Of a stretch of 27,920 bases of DNA, positions 1-7,270 are shown one piece after another. A model generated the notes under the pieces. The model had not been told where the DNA came from and did not search any database. It saw only the letters and a list, made by a program, of their open reading frames with translations. The stretch spans positions 1 to 27,920 of the forward strand of contig CAYXEN010000032.1 in the NCBI GenBank assembly GCA_964464035.1, in the 5' to 3' direction. The DNA comes from CAYXEN01 sp964464035. Lineage in GTDB: Bacteria; Krumholzibacteriota; Krumholzibacteriia; WVZY01. Position 1 is the stretch's first letter, and each line of letters starts with the position of its first letter. A program made the position numbers and the translations under genes.

Positions 1-820
1 CCTCCAGGCCGCCGCGCGACGGGATGGCGCTGTTGCCCACCTCGGTCACAACGCCCGAGAAACTCGTGTCGGGATAGGCGTCGAGTTCGACTTTGGCCTT
101 CTGCCCCTTCTTCACGTAGATCACGTCGGTTTCGTCCACCTCGACTTCCGCCTCCATGGCGGAGAGATCCGCGATGGTGAGAAGAACCGTCCCCGGATTG
201 TTCAACGTCCCCATTATGGCGTTCTCGCCCTCCTCGACGTTCAGGGCCGTCACCACCCCCGACATCTCGGCCGTGATGCGCACTTGCTTGAGATCGTGGC
301 GCGCCTTGTCCAACGCCGATTGCTGCTGGAGGAGGTTTTCTTTCGCCGATTTGACTTTGGAGCGCTGGATCTTGAGATTGATCGCAGCATCCTTGAGTTC
401 GTTCTCGGACAGGAAGCCTTTGGCGTACAGTTCCTCGGCACGCTGGTAATCGTACTCCGCCTTCTTGAGGCTCGCTTGCTCGACGGCGAGGGAAGCCTGG
501 GCCGCCCTGATCCCCGACTCGAGCTTGTCCACCATCGTGCGATACTCCGTCGGGTCTATTTCCAGGAGAAAGTCCCCCTTTTCCACGCGGTCCCCTTCCT
601 TCACCGCTATCTTCGTCACCTTGCCGATCGCCGAAGCGCTTACATTGACCCTCCTCTTGGGCTTGATGCGTCCGGAAGCGGAAACGATCTTCTCGACCTT
701 TCTGCGAGCCACCTCCTCGACCTCCACCGCGATGAGTTTCTCCTTCTTGAACTTGAAGTTCAAGAAGGCGAGCAGGGCGATCACGATGACGACCGCTGCT
801 GCTATCAAGGGTTTCTTCAC
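1..820 (-). CDS. MacA/HlyD-type periplasmic adaptor (membrane fusion protein), 3' end outside window
   Basis: This is a periplasmic adaptor linking an inner-membrane ABC transporter to a TolC-type outer-membrane duct. I read 273 residues; the C-terminus is cut by the window edge. I start at the GTG at 818-820, which has GGGAGGT a few bases upstream. Residues 4-20 form an N-terminal membrane anchor. Residues 51-90 are the first half of a lipoyl-like domain (GKVTKIAVKEGDRVEKGD). Residues 92-180 are rich in Lys, Glu, Gln and Ala and look like the alpha-hairpin coiled coil. Residues 181-199 are the second lipoyl half, followed by the start of a beta-barrel domain (EVEVDETDVIYVKKGQKAKV). The order TolC, ATPase, adaptor on one strand supports a MacAB-TolC-like tripartite pump. 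The matching permease is expected just beyond position 1. Cargo is unknown. Confidence 0.9.
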   Translation of the reverse strand, partial: MKKPLIAAAVVIVIALLAFLNFKFKKEKLIAVEVEEVARRKVEKIVSASGRIKPKRRVNVSASAIGKVTKIAVKEGDRVEKGDFLLEIDPTEYRTMVDKLESGIRAAQASLAVEQASLKKAEYDYQRAEELYAKGFLSENELKDAAINLKIQRSKVKSAKENLLQQQSALDKARHDLKQVRITAEMSGVVTALNVEEGENAIMGTLNNPGTVLLTIADLSAMEAEVEVDETDVIYVKKGQKAKVELDAYPDTSFSGVVTEVGNSAIPSRGGLE

Positions 821-837
821 CTTTACCTCCCGAGTGA

Positions 838-1515
838 TCAAAGCCTCTTATCGGAATCTATCCTGCCGTCAAGTATCCTTACGATTCTCCTCGTACATTT
901 TGCGATGTGTTCCTCGTGCGTCACTACTATTATAGTGTTGCCCTGCTCGTTCAGGCGTTCGAACACGGCCATTATGTCCTCTCCCGTCTTGCTGTCCAGA
1001 TTGCCCGTGGGCTCGTCGGCGAGTATTATCGAAGGGTGGTTCACCAACGCCCTGGCGATCGCCACTTTCTGGCGCTGTCCCCCGGAGAGCTCCGACGGCC
1101 GATGATCGGCCCGGTCATCGATCCCCACCGCTCGCAAGGCTTCCCAGACTCTCTCCCTTCTCTCGGCGCCGTCCATGCCGCCGTAGATCAGGGGGAGTTC
1201 CACGTTCTTGAAAGCGGTCGTGCGCGGGAGGAGGTTGAAGGTTTGAAAGACGAACCCTATTTCCCTGTTGCGGATATGGGCGAGGGCGTCGTCGGACAGC
1301 CTCGTCACGTCACGGCCCTTCAATTCGTATGTCCCCGAGGTCGCGGTGTCCAGGCATCCGATGATGTTCATGAACGTGGTTTTGCCCGAGCCGGAGGGCC
1401 CCATGATCGCGGCGTATTCGCCCTTCTCGATATCCAGGTCGACACCGTCCAGGGCGCGGATCACATGGTCGCCCATCCGGTAGTGCCTGGTGACGTTTCG
1501 GATCCTTATGAGCAT
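838..1515 (-). CDS. MacB/LolD-type ABC transporter ATP-binding protein
   Basis: This is the ATPase subunit of an export-type ABC system, 225 residues, with all motifs present: Walker A GPSGSGKTT (39-47), Q-loop Gln91 in FVFQTFN, signature LSGGQRQK (143-150), Walker B IILADE (163-168) and switch His200 in VVTHE. The length and the FVFQTFNLLP and DEPTGNLDSKTG strings are typical of the LolD/MacB/FtsE family. It is a stand-alone ATPase, so the permease should be a separate MacB/FtsX-like protein, probably beyond the left edge. It sits 28 bases after the TolC-family gene and 17 before the adaptor, so the three are probably one operon. The neighbours favour a MacAB-TolC role over lipoprotein sorting (LolCDE). 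The ATG at 1513-1515 has a purine-rich GGGGAAGAGG directly in front. Confidence 0.93.
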   Translation of the reverse strand: MLIRIRNVTRHYRMGDHVIRALDGVDLDIEKGEYAAIMGPSGSGKTTFMNIIGCLDTATSGTYELKGRDVTRLSDDALAHIRNREIGFVFQTFNLLPRTTAFKNVELPLIYGGMDGAERRERVWEALRAVGIDDRADHRPSELSGGQRQKVAIARALVNHPSIILADEPTGNLDSKTGEDIMAVFERLNEQGNTIIVVTHEEHIAKCTRRIVRILDGRIDSDKRL

Positions 1516-1543
1516 CCTCTTCCCCGCGAGAGGTACGAATTCA

Positions 1544-2866
1544 TCAATCGGTCTTGACTTTCCTGCCCGTCGCCCGGAGGAGATCCGCCTTTGCTATCAG
1601 GTAATCGCACTTGGCCTGGATGATGGACGCTTGCGCTTCGGTGAGCGAGGCCTGCGCTTCTATCGTTTCCAGGATCGTGCCCGCTCCCACCCGGTATCTT
1701 TCTTCGGCCAGGCGCAGGTTCTCCTCCGCCTGCTTGAACGTCTCTTCCGAGAGTGCAATGCGCTGCTTGGCTTCCTCGAGCGCCAGGATGAGCTGTTTGG
1801 TCTCCAGTATCGCATCCAGCTTGGCTTGTTGCAACTGCAACTCGGCTATTCTCCGTCTGGCCGCTGCGCTCGTGATGCTGGACTTGGTCTGGAACCGATC
1901 GAAGAGGTTGAAATCGAGCGAGACGCCGACGCTCCAGGAATAGTCCTGCCTGAAGAAGTTGGCGTTGTCCGCGAATTTCCTGTCGTTCCACGAATATCTC
2001 AGGAAGGCCGACAAGGTCGGCAGCCTGCTGTTCTCGGCCGCCGTGAGCGCGTAGGAGGCGGCCTCCACCTTGTTCCTGTACGAGAGCAGGTCCGAGCGAT
2101 GGGCGAGCATGTACTTGACTTCCTCGTCCAGCTTGGGGGAAACGGGAGTGATGGCCAGCGAAGAATCTATGTCGAAGGCGGCGTCCAAGGGAAAGTTGAG
2201 GAGCGATGCGAGATACGCCTTGGCATTGTCCTCGTTGTTCTTCGCCGTCACCAACTCGAGTCTCGTATTGGCCAGCCTCACCTTCGCCTGCAGGACGTCG
2301 GCCCTCGTCTTGGAACCTATGCGATAGAACGCTTCCACTTGGTCGAGGTTCCTGGCGGCCGCGTCCACGCTGGTCTCCGAGACTTCGCGAAGCTTCTTCT
2401 TGCGAAGGTAATCGTAGTACGCCCTGATCACCACCGCCGTTACGTAGTCTTTCTGGTACTGCAGGTCGTAGCCGGCCGCCCGCGCCGTCTTCTTGGACTC
2501 GCTGAGCGTCTTCGCCGTCACCCCCCAATCGAACAGGTTCATCGTGCTGTTGAGCGAGAACGAATAGGATTCATAGTCGAAGCCGGTGCCCTTGATCGGC
2601 CGGCCCTGCGCGTCGATGGAGATCGACTGCGTGGGGCCGATGAAGACATGCCCCGCGAACATCGAGAGCCTGGCGTCGGGAAGGAACCCGCCGTAATTGC
2701 GCAACACGTCGTCGCGGGCGCTCAGGTACTGTTCGTATGATATGCCGACCTGAGTGGAGTTCCTGATGGCGATGTCCAGGCACTCCTCCAGTGAGAGAAT
2801 CTTTTCAGCGTGAACGGATGATATCGAAAGCAGGCAGATAAGAGGGATAAGGAATACTTTTCTCAT
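1544..2866 (-). CDS. TolC-family outer-membrane efflux protein
   Basis: This is an outer-membrane channel and periplasmic duct of the TolC family, 440 residues from the ATG at 2864-2866. That start has AAGGTGG upstream and gives a clean signal peptide ending near Ala20 (SSVHA). Frame-compatible codons further upstream add residues that do not look like a signal sequence. The mature protein begins with LSLEECLDIAIRNS, the usual TolC opening. The rest is long helices rich in Ala, Leu, Glu and Gln arranged as two similar halves; the second contains LDFNLFDRFQTKSSI, and both halves have the characteristic E-A-x-Y-R/V-G turns (VEAFYRIGSKTRADVLQAKV; AEERYRVGAGTILETIEAQ). It lies between tonB and the ABC ATPase on the same strand. 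It should form the exit duct for the adaptor and ATPase encoded next. Its cargo cannot be inferred. Confidence 0.93.
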   Translation of the reverse strand: MRKVFLIPLICLLSISSVHAEKILSLEECLDIAIRNSTQVGISYEQYLSARDDVLRNYGGFLPDARLSMFAGHVFIGPTQSISIDAQGRPIKGTGFDYESYSFSLNSTMNLFDWGVTAKTLSESKKTARAAGYDLQYQKDYVTAVVIRAYYDYLRKKKLREVSETSVDAAARNLDQVEAFYRIGSKTRADVLQAKVRLANTRLELVTAKNNEDNAKAYLASLLNFPLDAAFDIDSSLAITPVSPKLDEEVKYMLAHRSDLLSYRNKVEAASYALTAAENSRLPTLSAFLRYSWNDRKFADNANFFRQDYSWSVGVSLDFNLFDRFQTKSSITSAAARRRIAELQLQQAKLDAILETKQLILALEEAKQRIALSEETFKQAEENLRLAEERYRVGAGTILETIEAQASLTEAQASIIQAKCDYLIAKADLLRATGRKVKTD

Positions 2867-2960
2867 GGCGCCACCTTCCAGAATGGGACCAAGACGGATG
2901 AACGGAAGAAGTAACTGCTTGATAACGAGTTGTACGCACGAATGCAGGCCGTGTTGCAAG

Positions 2961-2989
2961 AGTATACAGTTTTTCGCAGTGCAATTGAA
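2961..2989 (-). promoter_or_regulatory. Weak candidate promoter between tonB and the TolC gene
   Basis: On the minus strand a good -10 (TATACT, 2961-2966) lies 17 bases from a poor -35 (TTCAAT, 2984-2989) in the 139-base gap before the TolC gene. It could give the export genes expression independent of the exb/tonB promoter. The -35 matches consensus at only three of six positions, so this is tentative. Confidence 0.28.
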
Positions 2990-3005
2990 CAGAAAAGACG
3001 CCGGC

Positions 3006-3635
3006 CTAGTGGAGTTGGAACTGGAACGGGATCATGACGTTGGCCTTGACGGGGATGGTTCTCTGCTTGGCCGGCTTGAAACGGCATCTCCTGGCCGCAG
3101 AGAGAGCCGCCCTCTCCATCGCGGGAGTGACGTCCGAAGAAAGCAGGACCGCTTCTATGACCTTTCCCTGCTCATCGACCAGGACCTTCACCAGGACCGT
3201 GCCCTCGATACCTGCTTCCCTGGCGAGCTCAGGGTACTTGGGGACCTCGAAGTGGATCATCACCGGGGGCTCGTCGAACGCGAGAAACACGCCGCCCGTT
3301 CCGGAGGAAGGAGGCGGAGGAGGAGGCATGTCTTCGAGGCTTTCGAACGTTGTCGGGGCTATCTCTTCCGCGTCGTCGGCCTCCTCGTCGCTGGCTGCCT
3401 CCACCGGCACCTGAGGAAGGGCCACTTCCTTGGGAGGAGGCGGTATCTCGATCTGGTCCGGCAATTCCACGACCTCGAACTGTTCTTCCTTGAGCTTGTA
3501 GGGTTTGAAGGTGAAAGGCGGCGACAGGAAGAAGATGAGAAAATGAATCACGACGGCGCCTATGAGGGCGTTCCTGATATACTTCTTGTACTTGGCCTTG
3601 AAAATGCTGTTTGCGGTCATAGCTAGGGTGGTCAT
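3006..3635 (-). CDS. tonB: TonB-family energy transducer
   Basis: This protein transmits the ExbB/ExbD proton-motive energy across the periplasm to outer-membrane receptors. It has 209 residues. A cytoplasmic basic stretch is followed by one membrane segment (about 21-38) that carries His31, comparable to the conserved His of other TonB anchors. The Pro- and acid-rich periplasmic spacer includes IPPPPKE (64-70), an acidic cluster at 83-91 and a PPPPPP run (104-109). The C-terminal TonB domain (about 131-207) has the typical YPELAREAGIEGTV, a VxVxxxG-V strand, and AALSAARRCRFKPA. The ATG at 3633-3635 has GAGG upstream; an in-frame ATG five codons later is less well served. It lies 4 bases after the second exbD. 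The spacer is short, so reach across the periplasm may be limited or multimeric. Confidence 0.93.
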   Translation of the reverse strand: MTTLAMTANSIFKAKYKKYIRNALIGAVVIHFLIFFLSPPFTFKPYKLKEEQFEVVELPDQIEIPPPPKEVALPQVPVEAASDEEADDAEEIAPTTFESLEDMPPPPPPSSGTGGVFLAFDEPPVMIHFEVPKYPELAREAGIEGTVLVKVLVDEQGKVIEAVLLSSDVTPAMERAALSAARRCRFKPAKQRTIPVKANVMIPFQFQLH

Positions 3636-3639
3636 GAAT

Positions 3640-4059
3640 CTACCTCGGGCCCGTATGTTTCTCCCGGTCGCTGGTGAATGACACCCTGACCGCGTTGGCT
3701 CTCTTCAATTGTTCCATCACATCCGACACTACACCGTACGGTGTCCTGTGATCGGCGTTGAACGCAACGATCAGGGCGGGATTATCCTTCAATGCATTGA
3801 CCATGATCGCTTCGATGTTATCCACCTGCACGAGTTTGTCGTTTATCGAGATATCCCCCACCGCATCTATCCACACGTGAAGTATGCGCTCGCGCTTCTG
3901 CTTCTGAGCGGTTTCCGCTCTGGGCAGCTTGACCGGTAATCCTTCCTCCATACGAAAAATAGTCGTCGTCATGAAGAATATCAAGAGCAGAAACGCTATA
4001 TCGGCCATCGATGCGGTCGGTACCGTATTCTCCACCTTGAGATTGGATTCGAATTTCAT
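3640..4059 (-). CDS. exbD: ExbD/TolR-family biopolymer transport protein (second copy)
   Basis: This is a proton-channel partner of ExbB, 139 residues. A short cytoplasmic tail precedes a single membrane helix starting MADIAFLLLIFF, with the essential membrane aspartate at Asp20 (the position equivalent to Asp25 of E. coli ExbD). The periplasmic domain of about 95 residues carries the family pattern LPRAE...ILHVWIDAVGDISIND and ends in a region resembling VSDVMEQLKRANAVRVSF. It starts 1 base after the stop of the first exbD and 4 bases before tonB. It is clearly different in sequence from the first copy: its periplasmic half shares only the fold-level pattern, and its tail ends EKHTGPR. So this is a diverged pair and not a recent duplication. 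Confidence 0.94.
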   Translation of the reverse strand: MKFESNLKVENTVPTASMADIAFLLLIFFMTTTIFRMEEGLPVKLPRAETAQKQKRERILHVWIDAVGDISINDKLVQVDNIEAIMVNALKDNPALIVAFNADHRTPYGVVSDVMEQLKRANAVRVSFTSDREKHTGPR

Positions 4060-4060
4060 A

Positions 4061-4477
4061 CTACCCGCCTCCAGACATCGTCTTGAGCGAAATCACCCTG
4101 GCGTTGGCCAGTTTGATCTCGTCCAGAATATCTATCATCAAACCGTATTCGGAATCAGGGTGGGTCTCGATCACTACTATGAGCTTGGGATTCTTGGCAA
4201 GGCGTTCCTCCACCATGGGACGCACCTGTTTTATCCCGACCGGTTTCTTGTCGATGGTGATGGAGCCGTTGGCATGAGCCCTTATCACCATGATGTTCTT
4301 TCTCTTCACCTTGACGTTCTTGGATTGCTGGCCGGGCAAGAGCAAAGGTATTCCCTGCTCAACGGCGAAGATCGTGCTCACGAGAAAGAATATCAGGAGC
4401 AGGAACGCGATGTCCGACATGGATGCAGCGGATATCTCGCTCGTCGGTCGTGATTTCGATAGTTTTTTCTTTATCAT
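4061..4477 (-). CDS. exbD: ExbD/TolR-family biopolymer transport protein (first copy)
   Basis: This 138-residue protein has a basic N-terminus (MIKKKLSKSR), a membrane helix SMSDIAFLLLIFFLVSTIF with the channel aspartate at Asp22, and a periplasmic domain with IMVIRAHANGSITIDKKPV and IDILDEIKLANARVISLKT. It follows exbB after 11 bases and abuts the second exbD, so all four motor genes are tightly spaced and probably co-translated. Having two non-identical ExbD proteins per ExbB is known in some diderms, where they may form heterodimers in the ExbB pentamer or serve different TonB proteins. Which applies here cannot be read from the sequence. Confidence 0.94.
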   Translation of the reverse strand: MIKKKLSKSRPTSEISAASMSDIAFLLLIFFLVSTIFAVEQGIPLLLPGQQSKNVKVKRKNIMVIRAHANGSITIDKKPVGIKQVRPMVEERLAKNPKLIVVIETHPDSEYGLMIDILDEIKLANARVISLKTMSGGG

Positions 4478-4488
4478 TTCATTCGGCC

Positions 4489-5391
4489 CTAAGCGTTGGA
4501 CACTTGGCTCGTCTCCAGCTCCATCAGTTCGTCGACGAGTTCGGCGCTGGCTTCTTCCATCTCTATGATGAAGCGATCGATCTGGGAGACGAAGAAGTTG
4601 TGAGCGACGTTCATCGGGATGGCTATTATCAAGCCGGTAGCCGTTGTGATAAGAGCTTCCTGGATACCCTTGGCCACGAGCTTCGCGCTCACCTGCTCGG
4701 CGGCGGCTATAGCCGCGAAAGCGCTGATCATCCCGGATACCGTTCCCAGGAATCCTAGCAGCGGCGCCACGTTACCGATGGTGGCTATGGTTATCAACCC
4801 CCGCTCGAGAAACGACATCTCGATGGTTCCCGCGGTGGAGATCGCCTTCTCGACCGCCTCCGGGCCGCGGCTCGCACGCAGAAGCCCTGAATGCAGGATG
4901 GCCGCAATCGGACCCCGCGTCTGCTCGCACTCCTGCAACGCGGCCTGCACCCCGCTTTCACGCAGGCTCCTTATCACCTTCATCATCAAGCTCTTCACGT
5001 TCGTCCGGGCCCGGGACAGGGTCCATACACGCTCTATGATGAAGACGAGGCCGATGATGGAACAAAGAAGGAGCGGATGCATGAAGATGCCGCCCTTGAT
5101 GTAGTTCTGGCCGACGCCGCTTCTTTTCAAGCGGTTCCAGAAACCACTCTGTTCTTTCTTTATGAGAGCTTTTATCTCGGCTGCAAGGACGGTGGAATCA
5201 TTCGGAGCCATTGCGAGCGAATCCATGGCGCTCACGGCCATGGGCTCGGAGGATACGGCTTCTTGCCCTGTGACCGCCTCTTTCTTCACCGGTGACGCCT
5301 CTTGAGCCGGCGCAGGCACGGCGGCGAGCACCAGGAAAGAGCACAGTACGCTTAGCATCATAATCCGCTTAAGACCAAAATACCTAAGCAT
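4489..5391 (-). CDS. exbB: ExbB/TolQ/MotA-family proton channel subunit with signal-peptide-like N-terminus
   Basis: This is the channel-forming subunit of the TonB motor, 300 residues. The core has three membrane helices: about 103-123 (HPLLLCSIIGLVFIIERVW), about 196-226 with NVAPLLGFLGTVSGMI, and about 243-270 with EALITTATGLIIAIPMNV. The last two are the hallmark TolQ/ExbB signatures. The first 100 residues are unusual: an additional hydrophobic segment at 11-27 ending APAQ looks like a signal peptide, and it is followed by a low-complexity, Ala/Glu/Ser-rich stretch of about 70 residues that should be periplasmic. Extended ExbB forms are known in other groups. It is first in the exbB-exbD-exbD-tonB run and is preceded by a consensus promoter and a leader of about 90 bases. 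Upstream of the ATG is AGAAGGAGATCC, a good ribosome-binding site. Confidence 0.94.
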   Translation of the reverse strand: MLRYFGLKRIMMLSVLCSFLVLAAVPAPAQEASPVKKEAVTGQEAVSSEPMAVSAMDSLAMAPNDSTVLAAEIKALIKKEQSGFWNRLKRSGVGQNYIKGGIFMHPLLLCSIIGLVFIIERVWTLSRARTNVKSLMMKVIRSLRESGVQAALQECEQTRGPIAAILHSGLLRASRGPEAVEKAISTAGTIEMSFLERGLITIATIGNVAPLLGFLGTVSGMISAFAAIAAAEQVSAKLVAKGIQEALITTATGLIIAIPMNVAHNFFVSQIDRFIIEMEEASAELVDELMELETSQVSNA

Positions 5392-5415
5392 TGTTTGGAT
5401 CTCCTTCTCTTAACA

Positions 5416-5467
5416 GGTGAAAGAATGGGGGTGAAAGTCCGTTATTTGTTTAGTAATAAGGTGAAAG
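5416..5467. repeat. Three direct copies of GGTGAAAG in the exbB leader
   Basis: GGTGAAAG occurs at 5416-5423, 5430-5437 and 5460-5467 (CTTTCACC on the transcribed minus strand). The start-to-start spacings are 14 and 30 bases. All lie between the consensus promoter and the exbB start codon. The copies are exact over 8 bases and could bind a regulator or an RNA-binding protein. No family is recognised. Confidence 0.55.
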
Positions 5468-5487
5468 TAATCTCGCGCAATGCGACA

Positions 5488-5516
5488 ACTATATAGAACT
5501 CCTGCTCCAGTGTCAA
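5488..5516 (-). promoter_or_regulatory. Consensus sigma-70-type promoter of exbB-exbD-exbD-tonB
   Basis: On the minus strand, TTGACA (5511-5516, a perfect -35) is separated by exactly 17 bases from TATAGT (5488-5493, five of six -10 positions). A transcript would start near 5481 and carry a leader of about 90 bases before the exbB ATG at 5391. The quality of the match and its position in the largest gap of this region make this a confident call by eye. Confidence 0.85.
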
Positions 5517-5578
5517 TCAAAATAGTGCCGTTGCAAAGAAAATTGGTGGGGAATTCATTTGCGACAGCCTCACCCCGT

Positions 5579-7129
5579 CTAGTTACCCTCCAGCAGTGAG
5601 GAGCTGACTTCTAATTTATAACGCCCATATCCATCTCTGTCAATAAAAAGAAAGCGGAGGCCGATCTCGGGCGATAAGCCCTTATCCCGGGGAAGGATGG
5701 GATCGCCCCGCCCCTCGTAGATCCACAGCTCGTAGGGATAGGCCACGTTGCCGCCCTCGCCCACCTTGCCCACCCGCCTTTTGTCCACGACAATGTCCGA
5801 GCCCGGGCGGTTGAAAACCGGTCTGCCTCCATGGGTGCTGAAGATGACCGGTCTGTACTTGTCCTTGACTTTGGCTATGGCATCGGAAGTGCTCTCGCGG
5901 TTCATGGGCAGCACATCCCTGATGATCTCGCTGGGCCGGCCGTACCTCATGTAGATGAGGCCCCGGTCGGTGAAAATTCCAAGCTGATAATCCGAATAAT
6001 TGGCGTTGACGTAATCGAGCCTCGCCAGGAACTCCTCGTAGGCCTCGTTGGTGCCGGTCGCAGGATCCGGGTCAAGGCTCCGCCACAGCTTCTTCAGCTC
6101 GCGCTCCTGTTCCGCCCTGGATTTGTTCTTGAAATCCTTGAAACTCTCGTTGTCCATGAGGAATCTCGCCTCGGCGAGGAGGTTTCTGCGGGAAGCCTCC
6201 CACGTTCTCATTTCCCAGGCCACGTCGAATGCGCCGCTCCTGATCCGAATCATGGGCCTTCCTTTCGGGCCGTATTCCGCATAGAGCGTGTATCTGCCGG
6301 CGGGAAAGGCGCTGAGATCCATCTTTACGACCACTTGAAAGGTGACGAGACTGTCCACGCCCTGCGCCGGAACTCCCGGGCCGGAAACCGCCTGCTCGGT
6401 CTGGGCCGCGAGATCTCCGTTTTGATCGAGGGCTACCGCCTTGAAAGACATAGGGGCCGCCCCGCGAGGCGCATAGAGTTCGTAATAGACCAGCAGAGTG
6501 TCGCGATAGAGGCCGTAGAGCCTCGTAGGATTCGGCTCGTAATCGGCACGCGGGCCCACCTTCTCCATGCCTGCCAGGAACTCGGCGTCGCTCAGAGTCA
6601 CCGCCTCACCCTCGTACGAGGGCACCGTGACCGCCAGGTCGACGACCTGCGAGGAACTGGTTCGATTCTTGATCGCTCCCACCAGGGACAATTTCGGCGA
6701 GTTCAGGTCTTTCAGGCGACAGCTGATCTTGTACTCGCCCGGGGGCAAGTTGTAGTTCGCCGTTATCATCTGGTAGGCCAGCGACGTATTGGTTCTATCC
6801 TCGTCGGCCTCGTAGAATTGGAACTCCTTCGCATCCTTCACCAGTTCGTTCCCCTTGTCGTCGTCTATGCGCACCTCCATCTGCACCCTCCCGGTCCATT
6901 TCCCCTTCGACTTCTTGAAACGCACTTCGCTGTTGGGAATCTGCACGAAAAGCACCAGGCGGGTCCGACCGGGCCGTCCCCGGAACGTGACCGCATCCGT
7001 GTAGAACTCGAAATCTCCGCTGCCTCTGGCGGCACCGGGAGCGGAGGAAGGCAGGAGGGCGACGACGAGGAGAGCGGCGCAGAGAAGTGCCTTTCGGGAG
7101 GTCCTGTATCGTGGATCGCTTGTCGGCAT
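5579..7129 (-). CDS. GWxTD-domain exported protein of unknown function
   Basis: This 516-residue protein has an N-terminal signal peptide (hydrophobic 14-28, cleavage near Ala34 in APGAA). Residues about 38-310 form beta-rich modules of alternating hydrophobic strands, with repeated PPGEYKIS / PAGRYTLYAEY turns. The C-terminal part matches the GWxTD family: LARLDYVNANY, then GIFTDRGLIYMRYGRP (384-399), YELWIYEGRGDP and FLFIDRDGYGRYKLE near the end. In the motif that names the family the Trp is replaced by Ile (GIFTD). The family is widespread in uncultured FCB-like and acidobacterial lineages and has no established biochemical role. The gene lies between a PorV-type barrel and the exb/tonB operon on the same strand. 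The start at 7127-7129 has GAGGAAA upstream. An envelope or periplasmic location is inferred. Confidence 0.85.
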   Translation of the reverse strand: MPTSDPRYRTSRKALLCAALLVVALLPSSAPGAARGSGDFEFYTDAVTFRGRPGRTRLVLFVQIPNSEVRFKKSKGKWTGRVQMEVRIDDDKGNELVKDAKEFQFYEADEDRTNTSLAYQMITANYNLPPGEYKISCRLKDLNSPKLSLVGAIKNRTSSSQVVDLAVTVPSYEGEAVTLSDAEFLAGMEKVGPRADYEPNPTRLYGLYRDTLLVYYELYAPRGAAPMSFKAVALDQNGDLAAQTEQAVSGPGVPAQGVDSLVTFQVVVKMDLSAFPAGRYTLYAEYGPKGRPMIRIRSGAFDVAWEMRTWEASRRNLLAEARFLMDNESFKDFKNKSRAEQERELKKLWRSLDPDPATGTNEAYEEFLARLDYVNANYSDYQLGIFTDRGLIYMRYGRPSEIIRDVLPMNRESTSDAIAKVKDKYRPVIFSTHGGRPVFNRPGSDIVVDKRRVGKVGEGGNVAYPYELWIYEGRGDPILPRDKGLSPEIGLRFLFIDRDGYGRYKLEVSSSLLEGN

Positions 7130-7167
7130 GATGGTTTCCTCATCTTCAATATAACCGCGGCATGGGC

Positions 7168-7200
7168 CCGGCGGAAGGTCGAAAGGAGGCCCGCCGCCGG
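7168..7200 (-). other. Second hairpin, 7-bp GC stem upstream of the GWxTD gene
   Basis: CCGGCGG (7168-7174) and CCGCCGG (7194-7200) are perfect inverted repeats around a 19-base loop. The hairpin lies just after the terminator on the minus strand and before the GWxTD start at 7129. No T-run follows, so it is not a terminator by itself. It may be a leader structure or may stabilise RNA ends. Confidence 0.45.
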
Positions 7201-7207
7201 ATTATCG

Positions 7208-7235
7208 ACAAAAGAGGCACCTCGTGGGGTGCCTC
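7208..7235 (-). terminator. Rho-independent terminator after the PorV-like gene
   Basis: An 8-bp perfect stem, GAGGCACC (7214-7221) paired with GGTGCCTC (7228-7235), has a 6-base loop and is followed on the minus strand by TTTTGT (7208-7213). It lies 35 bases downstream of the PorV-like stop codon. The T-run is short, so termination may be partial and could set a lower level for the GWxTD gene downstream. Confidence 0.75.
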
Positions 7236-7270
7236 GAGCGATCGGACGAATCGGCCCCGGGGATCGGGCA

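Noticed and set aside
838..1515. LolD (lipoprotein release) identity
   Set aside because: LolD and MacB-type ATPases are alike; adjacency to TolC and an adaptor favours the MacAB-type call, while the Lol-like genes lie 26 kb away at the right edge.
284..2740. Plus-strand open frames opposite the adaptor, ATPase and TolC genes
   Set aside because: No family features, no ribosome-binding sites, and the minus-strand proteins are unequivocal.
5517..5578. Terminator after the GWxTD gene
   Set aside because: Only four- to five-base complementarities (such as GCAAA/TTTGC) with long loops were seen.
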